Assembly (NCBI RefSeq): GCF_900177655.1
Contig: NZ_FXWK01000001.1
Span: 2,108,001 to 2,172,000 of the forward strand
Reading direction: 5' to 3'
Source: Devosia lucknowensis
GTDB lineage: Bacteria > Pseudomonadota > Alphaproteobacteria > Rhizobiales > Devosiaceae
Length of the DNA stretch: 64,000 nt
Shown: positions 57,760 through 64,000 of the stretch, one piece after another
How the letters are laid out: each line of letters begins with the position of its first letter
How positions within the stretch are numbered: the stretch's first letter is position 1
Notes under the pieces: model-generated
Told to the model about the DNA's origin: nothing
Databases searched by the model: none
Seen by the model: only the letters and a program-made list of their open reading frames with translations
Made by a program: the position numbers and the translations under genes

Positions 57760-58221
57760 CTAGAACTGCAGCCAGGGGCCGACCAGCGGCACCAGCATGC
57801 CCAGGCCAACCACGAAGATGAGGTAGCAAAGGAAGGTGAGGCCGACTGAAATGATCAGGGCCTGCACGACGTTGTTCTTGCGCGACGACAGTGCCGTTGC
57901 AAAAGCGGCCAGAAGGACGACAGGGACAAAGCCAAGTCCCCGGATGGTCGCGCCAAAGAAGATGATGGTGCCCAGAACCAGCGCTATTCCGCGCCAGGGC
58001 CAGGGCGCAGCCTCGCCGTCATCGGGCTTGCCAAAGCCCTTCGCCGCGACGGCAATGCCGAGGGCGACAAGGATGCCGCCGAGCACGACCGGCATGAAGC
58101 CGGGGCCCATGCGGAACGGCGTTCCGAATTCGTAGCCCAGCGCCTGCAGGGCAAAGAAGCCGCCAAAGGCAACGAACATGCCTCCGGCAGCCAGATCATT
58201 TCGCGAAGCGTTGAGCGCCAT
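57760..58221 (-). CDS. tctB: tripartite tricarboxylate transporter small permease TctB
   Basis: This 153-residue protein has four hydrophobic segments, the small membrane subunit of the TctCBA transporter. GYEFGTPFRMGPGFMPVVLGGILVALGIAVAA matches the TctB pattern (G-x-x-x-MGPG-x-x-P). It lies between tctC and tctA, separated from tctC by a strong hairpin. Confidence 0.92.
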   Translation of the reverse strand: MALNASRNDLAAGGMFVAFGGFFALQALGYEFGTPFRMGPGFMPVVLGGILVALGIAVAAKGFGKPDDGEAAPWPWRGIALVLGTIIFFGATIRGLGFVPVVLLAAFATALSSRKNNVVQALIISVGLTFLCYLIFVVGLGMLVPLVGPWLQF

Positions 58222-58285
58222 TGTCTCCCCCAGGTCCTGCCGCGCCGGTTCGTGGTGTCCGGCTTTTCGCAGTGTCAGATGAGTG

Positions 58286-58313
58286 ACTGGCGCCGGACAC
58301 GTCCGGCGCCAGT
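58286..58313 (-). other. intercistronic hairpin between tctC and tctB
   Basis: A perfect 12-bp stem (ACTGGCGCCGGA with its complement) with a CACG loop follows the tctC stop and lacks a T-run. It probably stabilises the binding-protein message relative to the permease genes. Confidence 0.65.
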
Positions 58314-58320
58314 GCTGATG

Positions 58321-59304
58321 TTACTGCGCGGAAACACCGGCAGCAGCGATAACCTCGGCCCAGAGACCGATCTGACCTTCGAGCTTTTCCGACAACGCAG
58401 CCGGAGTGGCCTGGTCGGCGGGCACCGGATAGGTGCCCAGCTCGGCAAAGCTGTTGCCCAGGTTCTGATCGGCCAGGGCCTTCTGGAGCGACTGGCTCAG
58501 CCGATCGATGATGGCCTGATCAGTGCCGGCAGGCGCGTAGAGGCCATGCCAGATCGAGAGATTGAAATTATCGAGACCGCCTTCGGCCAGCGTCGGCAGG
58601 TCAGGCAACACGGCGACGCGCTCGGGCGTGGTAACAGCGTAGGCCTTGATCTCGCCTGCCTGGATCTGGCTGGTGGTGTTGGTGGTCTGGTCGCACATCA
58701 TGTCGATCTGGCCACCGAGCAGATCGGTCATGGCCGGACCGGTGCCCTGATAGGGAACTTCTGTCATCTTGGTCCCAAGCGCATCCATGATGAGCAGGCC
58801 GCAGAGCTGGCTCGCCGCCCCGATGCCGGCATTGGCGTAAGTGATGTTTTCGCCATTTTCCTTGATATAGGCGATCAGGTCTTCCAGCGACGCGGGCTCG
58901 AAGTCCCTGCGGGCGACGACGGTCATCGGCACTTCGGTGACGAGGCCGATCGTGGCGAAGTCGGTCATCGGATCATAGGGCAGGCTGGCATAGAGCGCCG
59001 GCGCCGTGGACATGCCGATGTGGTGCAGGAGCAGCGTGTAGCCATCGTTGGTCGCCGCTGCCACCTGACCGGCACCCAGCGTACCACCGGCGCCGCCTAC
59101 GTTCTGCACCACCACCTGCTGCCCGAGATCCTCGCTCATCGCCGCAGCCACGAGACGCGTGACCGTATCGGTTGGACCACCGGCCGCAAACGGCACGACG
59201 ATCGTGACAGGCTGCGTGGGATAGTCCTGCGCCATGACGGCGACGGACCCGAGGGCAGAAGCGGCGAAGAGGCTGAGTGCCAGCGCCTTGAAAACGGTCT
59301 TCAT
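58321..59304 (-). CDS. tctC: tripartite tricarboxylate transporter substrate-binding protein TctC
   Basis: This Bug-type periplasmic receptor has a signal peptide MKTVFKALALSLFAASALGS...VMAQ and a mature chain starting DYPTQPVTIVVPFAAGGPTDTVTRLVAAAMSEDLGQQVVVQNVGGAGGTLGAGQVA, the diagnostic Bug N-terminus that coordinates the ligand carboxylate. NITYANAGIGAASQLCGLLIM and VPYQGTGPAMTDLLGGQIDMMCD follow. It has 327 residues. The ATG at 59304 is used; the frame extends upstream into the promoter. A sigma-54 promoter lies 77 bases upstream. Confidence 0.95.
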   Translation of the reverse strand: MKTVFKALALSLFAASALGSVAVMAQDYPTQPVTIVVPFAAGGPTDTVTRLVAAAMSEDLGQQVVVQNVGGAGGTLGAGQVAAATNDGYTLLLHHIGMSTAPALYASLPYDPMTDFATIGLVTEVPMTVVARRDFEPASLEDLIAYIKENGENITYANAGIGAASQLCGLLIMDALGTKMTEVPYQGTGPAMTDLLGGQIDMMCDQTTNTTSQIQAGEIKAYAVTTPERVAVLPDLPTLAEGGLDNFNLSIWHGLYAPAGTDQAIIDRLSQSLQKALADQNLGNSFAELGTYPVPADQATPAALSEKLEGQIGLWAEVIAAAGVSAQ

Positions 59305-59380
59305 GGTGATTGTATCCTCCCGAATTGCATGTCCCCAGATGATGTGGGGCACCCCGGCTTGCCCGGAGCTGCCATCCCTC

Positions 59381-59398
59381 TTGCAAACCGCGTGCCAA
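59381..59398 (-). promoter_or_regulatory. sigma-54 promoter of tctCBA
   Basis: On the minus strand the sequence reads TTGGCACGCGGTTTGCAA, a full match to the -24/-12 consensus TGGCACG-N4-TTGC, with the -12 GC about 80 bases before the tctC start. It fits control by the adjacent NtrC-type regulator. Confidence 0.85.
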
Positions 59399-59449
59399 GG
59401 CAAAAATGCAAGGCAGATATGCAATCGGCACGGATCGTGTTAATCGATC

Positions 59450-59465
59450 TGGCAAGAACTTGCCG
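59450..59465. promoter_or_regulatory. putative enhancer site 1 for the NtrC-type regulator
   Basis: TGGCAA-GAAC-TTGCCG is a near-perfect inverted repeat about 70 bases upstream of the sigma-54 promoter; it matches site 2 with one outer mismatch. Confidence 0.65.
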
Positions 59466-59482
59466 TGCATCGGGCAGAGTGC

Positions 59483-59498
59483 TGGCAATATCTTGCCA
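59483..59498. promoter_or_regulatory. putative enhancer site 2 for the NtrC-type regulator
   Basis: TGGCAA-TATC-TTGCCA is a perfect inverted repeat. Its centre is 33 bases (about three helical turns) from that of site 1, on the same DNA face. It overlaps the ribosome-binding region of the sensor-kinase gene (ATG at 59508), so it could also autoregulate the kinase. Confidence 0.7.
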
Positions 59499-59507
59499 AG
59501 GAAGGCC

Positions 59508-61382
59508 ATGACGAAGGGGACTACATCACCGGCGCGACTGAGACGCCGGCGGCGCCTGATCCTGGCCGGAGCGGCGGCCGGTCTTATCGCCGTGGTGTTC
59601 TGGATCGCTTTCGAGGTCACGCTGGCTGGCGCAGTGCGCGACGCCAATGTGCAATCCCAACGCCGGCTGGCATTGTTCGATCGCACGCTAGAAGCCATCA
59701 TCGAGCGCTTCCATTATCTGCCCGTCGCGATTTCGCAGGCACCGGAAACCCGTGCCGCGCTGGAAAACCCTGACAATGCCCAGGCGGTGGAGGCCGCCAA
59801 CGGTTTCCTGAGCAAGCTCAACGAGACTGCGGGCGCGAGCGAAATTTTCCTGATGGAGGACACAGGAAGCGTCGTGGCGGCCAGCAACTGGTGGACCCTT
59901 ACCAGTCTGGTCGGGACGAATTATTCGTTCCGTCCATACTTCGCCGACGCCATGGCGCGTGGCAGAGCCGAATTCTACGCCTTTGGCATGTCGACGAGCG
60001 TGCCGGGGCTGTTTCTGTCGCAGCGCGTTGACGGGCCGGACGGCCCGCTGGGCGTCGCCGTGACCAAGATCAACCTGGGGGAGATCGAGGCGGCCTGGTG
60101 GCGATCGGGAGAACTGATCGGCATTGTCGACCTCAACAACGTTATCATCCTCTCCACACGGCCGGACTGGCGATACCGTCCGCTCCAGACCATTCCGCGC
60201 ACCCAATTTGCCGCCATCGCCGACCAACAGCGCTACGGCGAGCGAGGCGTCGACAATGACGGCATCATCACCGACCGCTGGTTCTCGCGCGGCGGGGAAT
60301 TCACCCTGCTCACCGGCTCCGATCCGGAAACCTCGGGATACTTCGTGCTGAAGGAACTCCGCCTGCCCAAGCATGGCTGGCGGCTCCTGTCCTTCACGCC
60401 GCTGGCTCCGCTTTATGGCAGCGCACTGACGATGGCGACGGCTGCTGCCCTCGCCTGTGCCGCGCTATTGCTCATCCTCGTGCTGCTCGAGCAGCGCCGT
60501 CGGCTCGTGGCGCAGCGGTTGGCCGACCACAACCAGCTCGAGCTGAGGGTTGCGGAGCGAACCGAAGACCTGCACGCCATGAACGAACAGCTGCGCGCCG
60601 AGATCGCCGAGCGCATTCGCGCCGAAAAGGCCGAAGAGGATGCCCAGCAAGGGCTGGTACAGGCCGCCAAGCTGGCCACATTGGGCCAGACATTGGCGGG
60701 CGTCGCCCACGAGGTCAGCCAGCCGGTGGCCGCCCTCGCGACGCACATGGCCAGCGCCCGGCTCATCGAGCAGCGCCGCGGCGGCAGCGAACTTGGCCCG
60801 ATCCTGGGCGCCATGGACAAGGTGGTCGAGCGCCTGGCCAACCTGACGGGTCACCTCAAGACGTTTTCGCGCAAGGAAACGCGCGTCGCCATGCAGGCCG
60901 ATATAGGGGCGGTCATCGCCAATGCCCTTGATCTCACGGATCACCGCCTCCGAGAGGTCGGCGTCGATGTCGAATACAGAAGGCCCAACCCTTCCGTTAG
61001 CGTCGTGGCAAACCCGATCCACCTCGAACAGGTTTTGATCAATCTCATCGCCAACGCCGCCGATGCCATGCAGGATCAGCCGATGCGCGTGCTGTCGATC
61101 GGCGTTTCGCCGGGGCACGACACCGCTTCGATCGCCGTGACCGACACGGGCTCGGGCATCGAAGCGGCCGACATGTCCAACCTGTTCGATCCCTTTTTCA
61201 CAACCAAACCGGCCGGCAAAGGGCTCGGCCTGGGTCTGGCCATCTCCTCCGGCCTCATCCGCGATGCCGGCGGCACGATCACGGTCCGCTCCACGACCGA
61301 CAAGGGCAGCACTTTCACGGTGACGCTGCCGCTTGCCGGAGCCAAGGCCGGGACGGCCGTTCCATTCGAGGTTTCGGCGTAA
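59508..61382 (+). CDS. DctB-type sensor histidine kinase
   Basis: This membrane sensor for C4-dicarboxylate-like ligands has 624 residues. A basic N-terminus leads to a first helix (LILAGAAAGLIAVVFWIAF), then a periplasmic double-Cache domain (about 40-300, with FRPYFADAMARGRAEFYAFGMSTSVPGLFLSQRV, the C4-dicarboxylate pocket pattern), a second helix (about 305-330), and a coiled coil (QLELRVAERTEDLHAMNEQLRAEIAER). The phosphoacceptor is His401 in GVAHEVSQPVAALATH. The HATPase domain has NLIANAADAM and DTGSGIEAADMSNLFDPFFTTKPAGKGLGLGLAIS. The ATG at 59508 follows AAGGAAG. Confidence 0.9.
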   Translation: MTKGTTSPARLRRRRRLILAGAAAGLIAVVFWIAFEVTLAGAVRDANVQSQRRLALFDRTLEAIIERFHYLPVAISQAPETRAALENPDNAQAVEAANGFLSKLNETAGASEIFLMEDTGSVVAASNWWTLTSLVGTNYSFRPYFADAMARGRAEFYAFGMSTSVPGLFLSQRVDGPDGPLGVAVTKINLGEIEAAWWRSGELIGIVDLNNVIILSTRPDWRYRPLQTIPRTQFAAIADQQRYGERGVDNDGIITDRWFSRGGEFTLLTGSDPETSGYFVLKELRLPKHGWRLLSFTPLAPLYGSALTMATAAALACAALLLILVLLEQRRRLVAQRLADHNQLELRVAERTEDLHAMNEQLRAEIAERIRAEKAEEDAQQGLVQAAKLATLGQTLAGVAHEVSQPVAALATHMASARLIEQRRGGSELGPILGAMDKVVERLANLTGHLKTFSRKETRVAMQADIGAVIANALDLTDHRLREVGVDVEYRRPNPSVSVVANPIHLEQVLINLIANAADAMQDQPMRVLSIGVSPGHDTASIAVTDTGSGIEAADMSNLFDPFFTTKPAGKGLGLGLAISSGLIRDAGGTITVRSTTDKGSTFTVTLPLAGAKAGTAVPFEVSA

Positions 61383-61403
61383 TGATAAGCCTCAATCCGC
61401 ACC

Positions 61404-61497
61404 CCAGCATCGGGCTCGACCCCAGGGTCACCCTCAACGCGCATAGTCCCGACCATCGCGGCTCCCCTGAAGGCCCGCGGGTCGGGCCCGAGGGCGG
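61404..61497. repeat. degenerate intergenic palindrome, family B copy 4
   Basis: CATCGGGCTCGACCCC...GGTCGGGCCCGAGGGCGG carries the arms of two family-B hairpins, partly eroded, in the gap between the kinase and response-regulator genes. Confidence 0.5.
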
Positions 61498-61538
61498 AGC
61501 CGTGGTTGGAACAGCAGTGCACAGGAAGACCTGACCCC

Positions 61539-62882
61539 ATGATCCCCACAGTGCTCATCGTCGACGACGAAGACATGGTGCGCACCGCACTCGAGCAATG
61601 GCTCCGGCTATCCGGCTTCGAGACGGCAACGGCCGCCAATGCTCAGGAAGCACTGGCCGCCATCGACGACCGGCATCCGCACATCGTCCTCACCGACGTC
61701 CGCATGCCGGGTCTTTCGGGCATGGATCTGCTGCGCTCGATCGCCGAGCGCGGCCTGCCCACCGAGGTCATCCTGATTACCGGCCACGGCGATGTGCCCA
61801 TGGCAGTGGAAGCCATGCGCGCTGGCGCTTTCGACTTCCTGCAAAAGCCTTACGTGCCCGACCAGCTGGTGCATTCCATTTCGCGTGCCGCCGAGCAGGC
61901 ACGCCTCAAGCGCGAGCTGGCAGACCTGCGACGCAAGCTCGACGGCGGAGAAAGCGAACTGTCCACCCGGCTTGTCGGTGCATCGCGGGTCATGGGGGAA
62001 CTGCGTCGCTCGGTGCTGGAGCTGGCGCCTATCCCCGCAGACATCATCCTGTTCGGAGAAACCGGAACCGGCAAGGAAGTGGTGGCCCGCTGCCTACACG
62101 ACTTTTCACCGCGCGCTGGTGGTCCGTTCGTGGCCGTCAACTGTGCAGCCATTCCGGCCGAACTGATCGAGAGCGAACTGTTCGGACACGAGGCCGGCTC
62201 GTTCACGGGCGCTGCGGGCCAGCGGATCGGCAAGTTCGAATATGCCAATGGCGGCACGCTTCTGCTGGACGAGATCGAGTCCATGCCCCTGCTGGCCCAG
62301 GCCAAGGTGCTGCGGGTGATCCAGGAGCGCGTGGTGGAACGGCTCGGCTCGAACAAGCAGGTCGCGCTTGACCTGCGGATCATCGCCGCCTCAAAGGTCG
62401 ACCTCGCGGCCGAAAGCCAGGCCGGACGCTTCCGCGCCGACCTTTACTATCGTCTCAACATGGCAACGCTTGCCCTGCCGCCCCTGCGCGATCGCGGCGA
62501 TGATTGCGTCATCCTGTTGCATCATTTCCTGTCCGAGGCGGCCCGGCGTTTCGGTCGCCCGGCGCCGACGCTTCATCCCGCCGATATCAGCGCGCTGCTT
62601 TCCCATGGCTGGCCCGGCAATGTCCGCGAGCTCAAGGCCGCTGCCGACCGGTTCGCCCTTGGTCTCGGCGCCACCGGCCGCTCGATCGGGGATATCCTTG
62701 GGCAAAGGCTCTCGCAGCCGACAGGGGAATCGCTTGCGGACCGGCTCGCGTCGTATGAGCGCCACCTGATCGAAGCGGAACTCGATCGCAATGACAATTC
62801 CATCGCCGCGGCGGCCGAAGCGCTTCAGGTGCCGCGCCGGACGCTGAGCGAAAAAATGTCCCGCCTCGGCGTCAGACGCTGA
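61539..62882 (+). CDS. DctD-type sigma-54-dependent response regulator
   Basis: This NtrC-family activator has 447 residues. The receiver domain (1-125) has phospho-acceptor Asp53 in LTDVRMPG. The AAA+ domain has Walker A GETGTGKE, Walker B GGTLLLDEIE and the sigma-54 contact loop EAGSFTGAAGQ, a GSFTGA variant of GAFTGA. The C-terminal Fis-like helix-turn-helix is DNSIAAAAEALQVPRRTLSEKMSRLGVRR. It pairs with the upstream kinase and very probably activates tctCBA through the two enhancer palindromes. An in-frame TTG lies 33 bases upstream but is not needed. Confidence 0.93.
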   Translation: MIPTVLIVDDEDMVRTALEQWLRLSGFETATAANAQEALAAIDDRHPHIVLTDVRMPGLSGMDLLRSIAERGLPTEVILITGHGDVPMAVEAMRAGAFDFLQKPYVPDQLVHSISRAAEQARLKRELADLRRKLDGGESELSTRLVGASRVMGELRRSVLELAPIPADIILFGETGTGKEVVARCLHDFSPRAGGPFVAVNCAAIPAELIESELFGHEAGSFTGAAGQRIGKFEYANGGTLLLDEIESMPLLAQAKVLRVIQERVVERLGSNKQVALDLRIIAASKVDLAAESQAGRFRADLYYRLNMATLALPPLRDRGDDCVILLHHFLSEAARRFGRPAPTLHPADISALLSHGWPGNVRELKAAADRFALGLGATGRSIGDILGQRLSQPTGESLADRLASYERHLIEAELDRNDNSIAAAAEALQVPRRTLSEKMSRLGVRR

Positions 62883-62902
62883 GCGACTTCAAAGGCAACC
62901 AA

Positions 62903-63727
62903 ATGATCCCGATCATCGATACGCACCTGCACCTGATCTACCCTGACCGCTTTGCCTATCCCTGGATTACGCCGGCTCATCCGCTGAGCGGTCATTGGAG
63001 TATCGAAGCATACCTCAAGGAAGCGCGCCCCCTCGGCATCGAAGCGTCGGTGCACATGGAAGTCGACGTTGCCGAAGCCGATATCGAGGCCGAAACGCGC
63101 TATGTCCTGCATCTGGATGGCGTGGTTGGCGCCATCGCGGCCTGCCGCCCCGAGCACCCGGACTTTCCGGCCCAGCTCGAGCGTCTGGCGGCAATGCCCG
63201 GCGTCCGCGGATTGAGGCGTATCCTGCATGAGGCGCCAGACGAGCTGAGCCAGACGGCGCAGTTTGCCGAGCATTTGAGGCGGCTGCCGCACTACGGCCT
63301 GACTTTCGACCTCTGCGTGCGCCATGACCAGTTGCCGATCGGTGAAGCGCTGGTCCGCCGCTGCCCCGACGTCGCCTTTGTGCTCGACCACTGCGGCGCA
63401 CAGGATATCGATCTCACCCAGCCCGGCCCGTGGCGCGAAAACATCCGCTCCATCGCGCGCCTGCCGAACCTCAACGCCAAGGTGTCCGGGATCATGGCCT
63501 ATGCCGGGAGAGGCTGGACGGTCGACGGACTACGTCCCTATGTCGAGCACATCATCGATTGTTTCGGTTGGGACAGAGTGGTGTGGGGGTCGGATCATCC
63601 CGTCGTGACGCTGGGCGGCACATTGACCGACTGGGTGAATGCCACGCGCGAGATCATCGCGAAAGCCAGTACCAGTGAGCAGCAACGTCTTCTCAACGGC
63701 AATGCGCGGCGCATCTACCGTCTCTGA
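62903..63727 (+). CDS. amidohydrolase-2 family metal-dependent hydrolase
   Basis: This 274-residue TIM-barrel hydrolase resembles L-fucono- or L-rhamnono-lactonases and 2-pyrone-4,6-dicarboxylate lactonase. The metal motif is IIDTHLHLIYPDRF (His8, His10), with RPEHPDFPAQLERL, VLDHCGAQDIDLTQPGPW and the catalytic Asp in VVWGSDHPVVTLGG. It lies 20 bases downstream of the response-regulator gene on the same strand, so it may process the imported carboxylate or a lactone form of it. The substrate is unknown. Confidence 0.85.
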   Translation: MIPIIDTHLHLIYPDRFAYPWITPAHPLSGHWSIEAYLKEARPLGIEASVHMEVDVAEADIEAETRYVLHLDGVVGAIAACRPEHPDFPAQLERLAAMPGVRGLRRILHEAPDELSQTAQFAEHLRRLPHYGLTFDLCVRHDQLPIGEALVRRCPDVAFVLDHCGAQDIDLTQPGPWRENIRSIARLPNLNAKVSGIMAYAGRGWTVDGLRPYVEHIIDCFGWDRVVWGSDHPVVTLGGTLTDWVNATREIIAKASTSEQQRLLNGNARRIYRL

Positions 63728-63800
63728 ACGAACGACAGACGCGCCTGCTTGTCTGCAGCGACGACACCCGCGAACAGGCGCCGACGATGCAGGAGTGGCT

Positions 63801-63956
63801 TTAGCCAATGGTGGGGAGTTCAAGCCCGGCGACACCGAACATGGCGGTCAACTGCGGCAAGGCGGAAAGGTCCATCTTGGGCATCAGCACGACCAGCGCC
63901 AGGATGATGAAGCCGGCGCGAACCAGGCGCCGGCGGGTTGTCTTTCGCATAAACAT
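63801..63956 (-). CDS. 51-residue single-pass membrane protein, unknown function
   Basis: This short frame (ATG 63956, or 63950 for the second Met) encodes a basic N-terminus MFMRKTTRRRLVRAGF followed by one hydrophobic helix IILALVVLMPK and a short tail ending LELPTIG. It starts 13 bases after the stop of another minus-strand gene, so it looks like the last gene of an operon that enters from the right edge. I do not recognise the family, and coding status is inferred from the organised composition and spacing. Confidence 0.5.
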   Translation of the reverse strand: MFMRKTTRRRLVRAGFIILALVVLMPKMDLSALPQLTAMFGVAGLELPTIG

Positions 63957-63969
63957 GGGTAATCGCGGC

Positions 63970-64000
63970 TCAGATTTCGGTCTGGCGACCGGACATGCCC
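63970..64000 (-). CDS. 3' end of a gene entering from the right edge
   Basis: The minus-strand frame ends ...GMSGRQTEI then TGA at 63970-63972. Only about nine codons are visible, too few to identify. The tight 13-base spacing to the small membrane protein gene supports it being a real gene end. Confidence 0.35.
   Translation of the reverse strand, partial: GMSGRQTEI

Overview
The window reads as the chromosome of a high-GC alphaproteobacterium of the order Hyphomicrobiales, most likely a Devosia-like member of Devosiaceae (inference). The evidence is the mdh-sucC-sucD-sucA-odhB (plus lpdA) order, an Omp19/Inh-type lipoprotein, TamA-TamB, a Yej-type peptide ABC operon, several tripartite carboxylate transporters and dispersed intergenic palindromes. 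I see no rRNA, tRNA, prophage, insertion sequence or CRISPR array.

Layout. 1-1500: a TRAP carboxylate transporter (DctP, and a partial DctQ running off the left edge) behind a perfect palindrome. 1700-16700, almost all on the minus strand: the lower TCA cycle (lpdA, odhB, sucA, sucD, sucC, mdh) interspersed with small envelope genes (LysE-type exporter, MAPEG protein, three secreted proteins), then zapE and the Omp19-like lipoprotein. 16900-22700, plus strand: yejBEF-yejA. 22800-32600, minus strand: tamB-tamA and macB-macA. 32700-36500: an SDR, a secreted protein, a membrane protein with a duplicated domain, and an Ldh2-family dehydrogenase.

36600-40100 holds an unusual split Rieske oxygenase. 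One gene encodes the mononuclear-iron catalytic subunit without a Rieske cluster. The next encodes a reductase that carries the missing Rieske cluster at its N-terminus. A GST-like gene follows. This matches the NdmC/NdmD/NdmE arrangement of methylxanthine N-demethylases. 40100-47200: a YtrA-type GntR/ABC operon, fabV, the EF-P beta-lysylation genes epmA-epmB facing efp, and two small stress-type proteins. 47200-49300: an acetylxylan-esterase-like hydrolase and a nucleoside hydrolase.

49400-56100 is, with the split oxygenase, the most interesting part. It contains an F420-dependent glucose-6-phosphate dehydrogenase, CofE, a three-gene ABC importer of the type proposed to take up F420-0, another LLM-class oxidoreductase and a TIM-barrel isomerase. 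Two matching palindromes of the form TTTGAYC-N4-GRTCAAA lie before the two oxidoreductases. No F420 core-biosynthesis gene is in the window, so this looks like a cofactor salvage-and-use module.

56200-63700: a TctCBA tripartite tricarboxylate transporter, a DctB/DctD-type two-component system and an amidohydrolase. A consensus sigma-54 promoter and two tandem palindromes 33 bp apart lie between tctC and the kinase gene, so the two-component system probably drives the transporter. The right edge holds a 51-residue membrane protein and the last codons of another gene.
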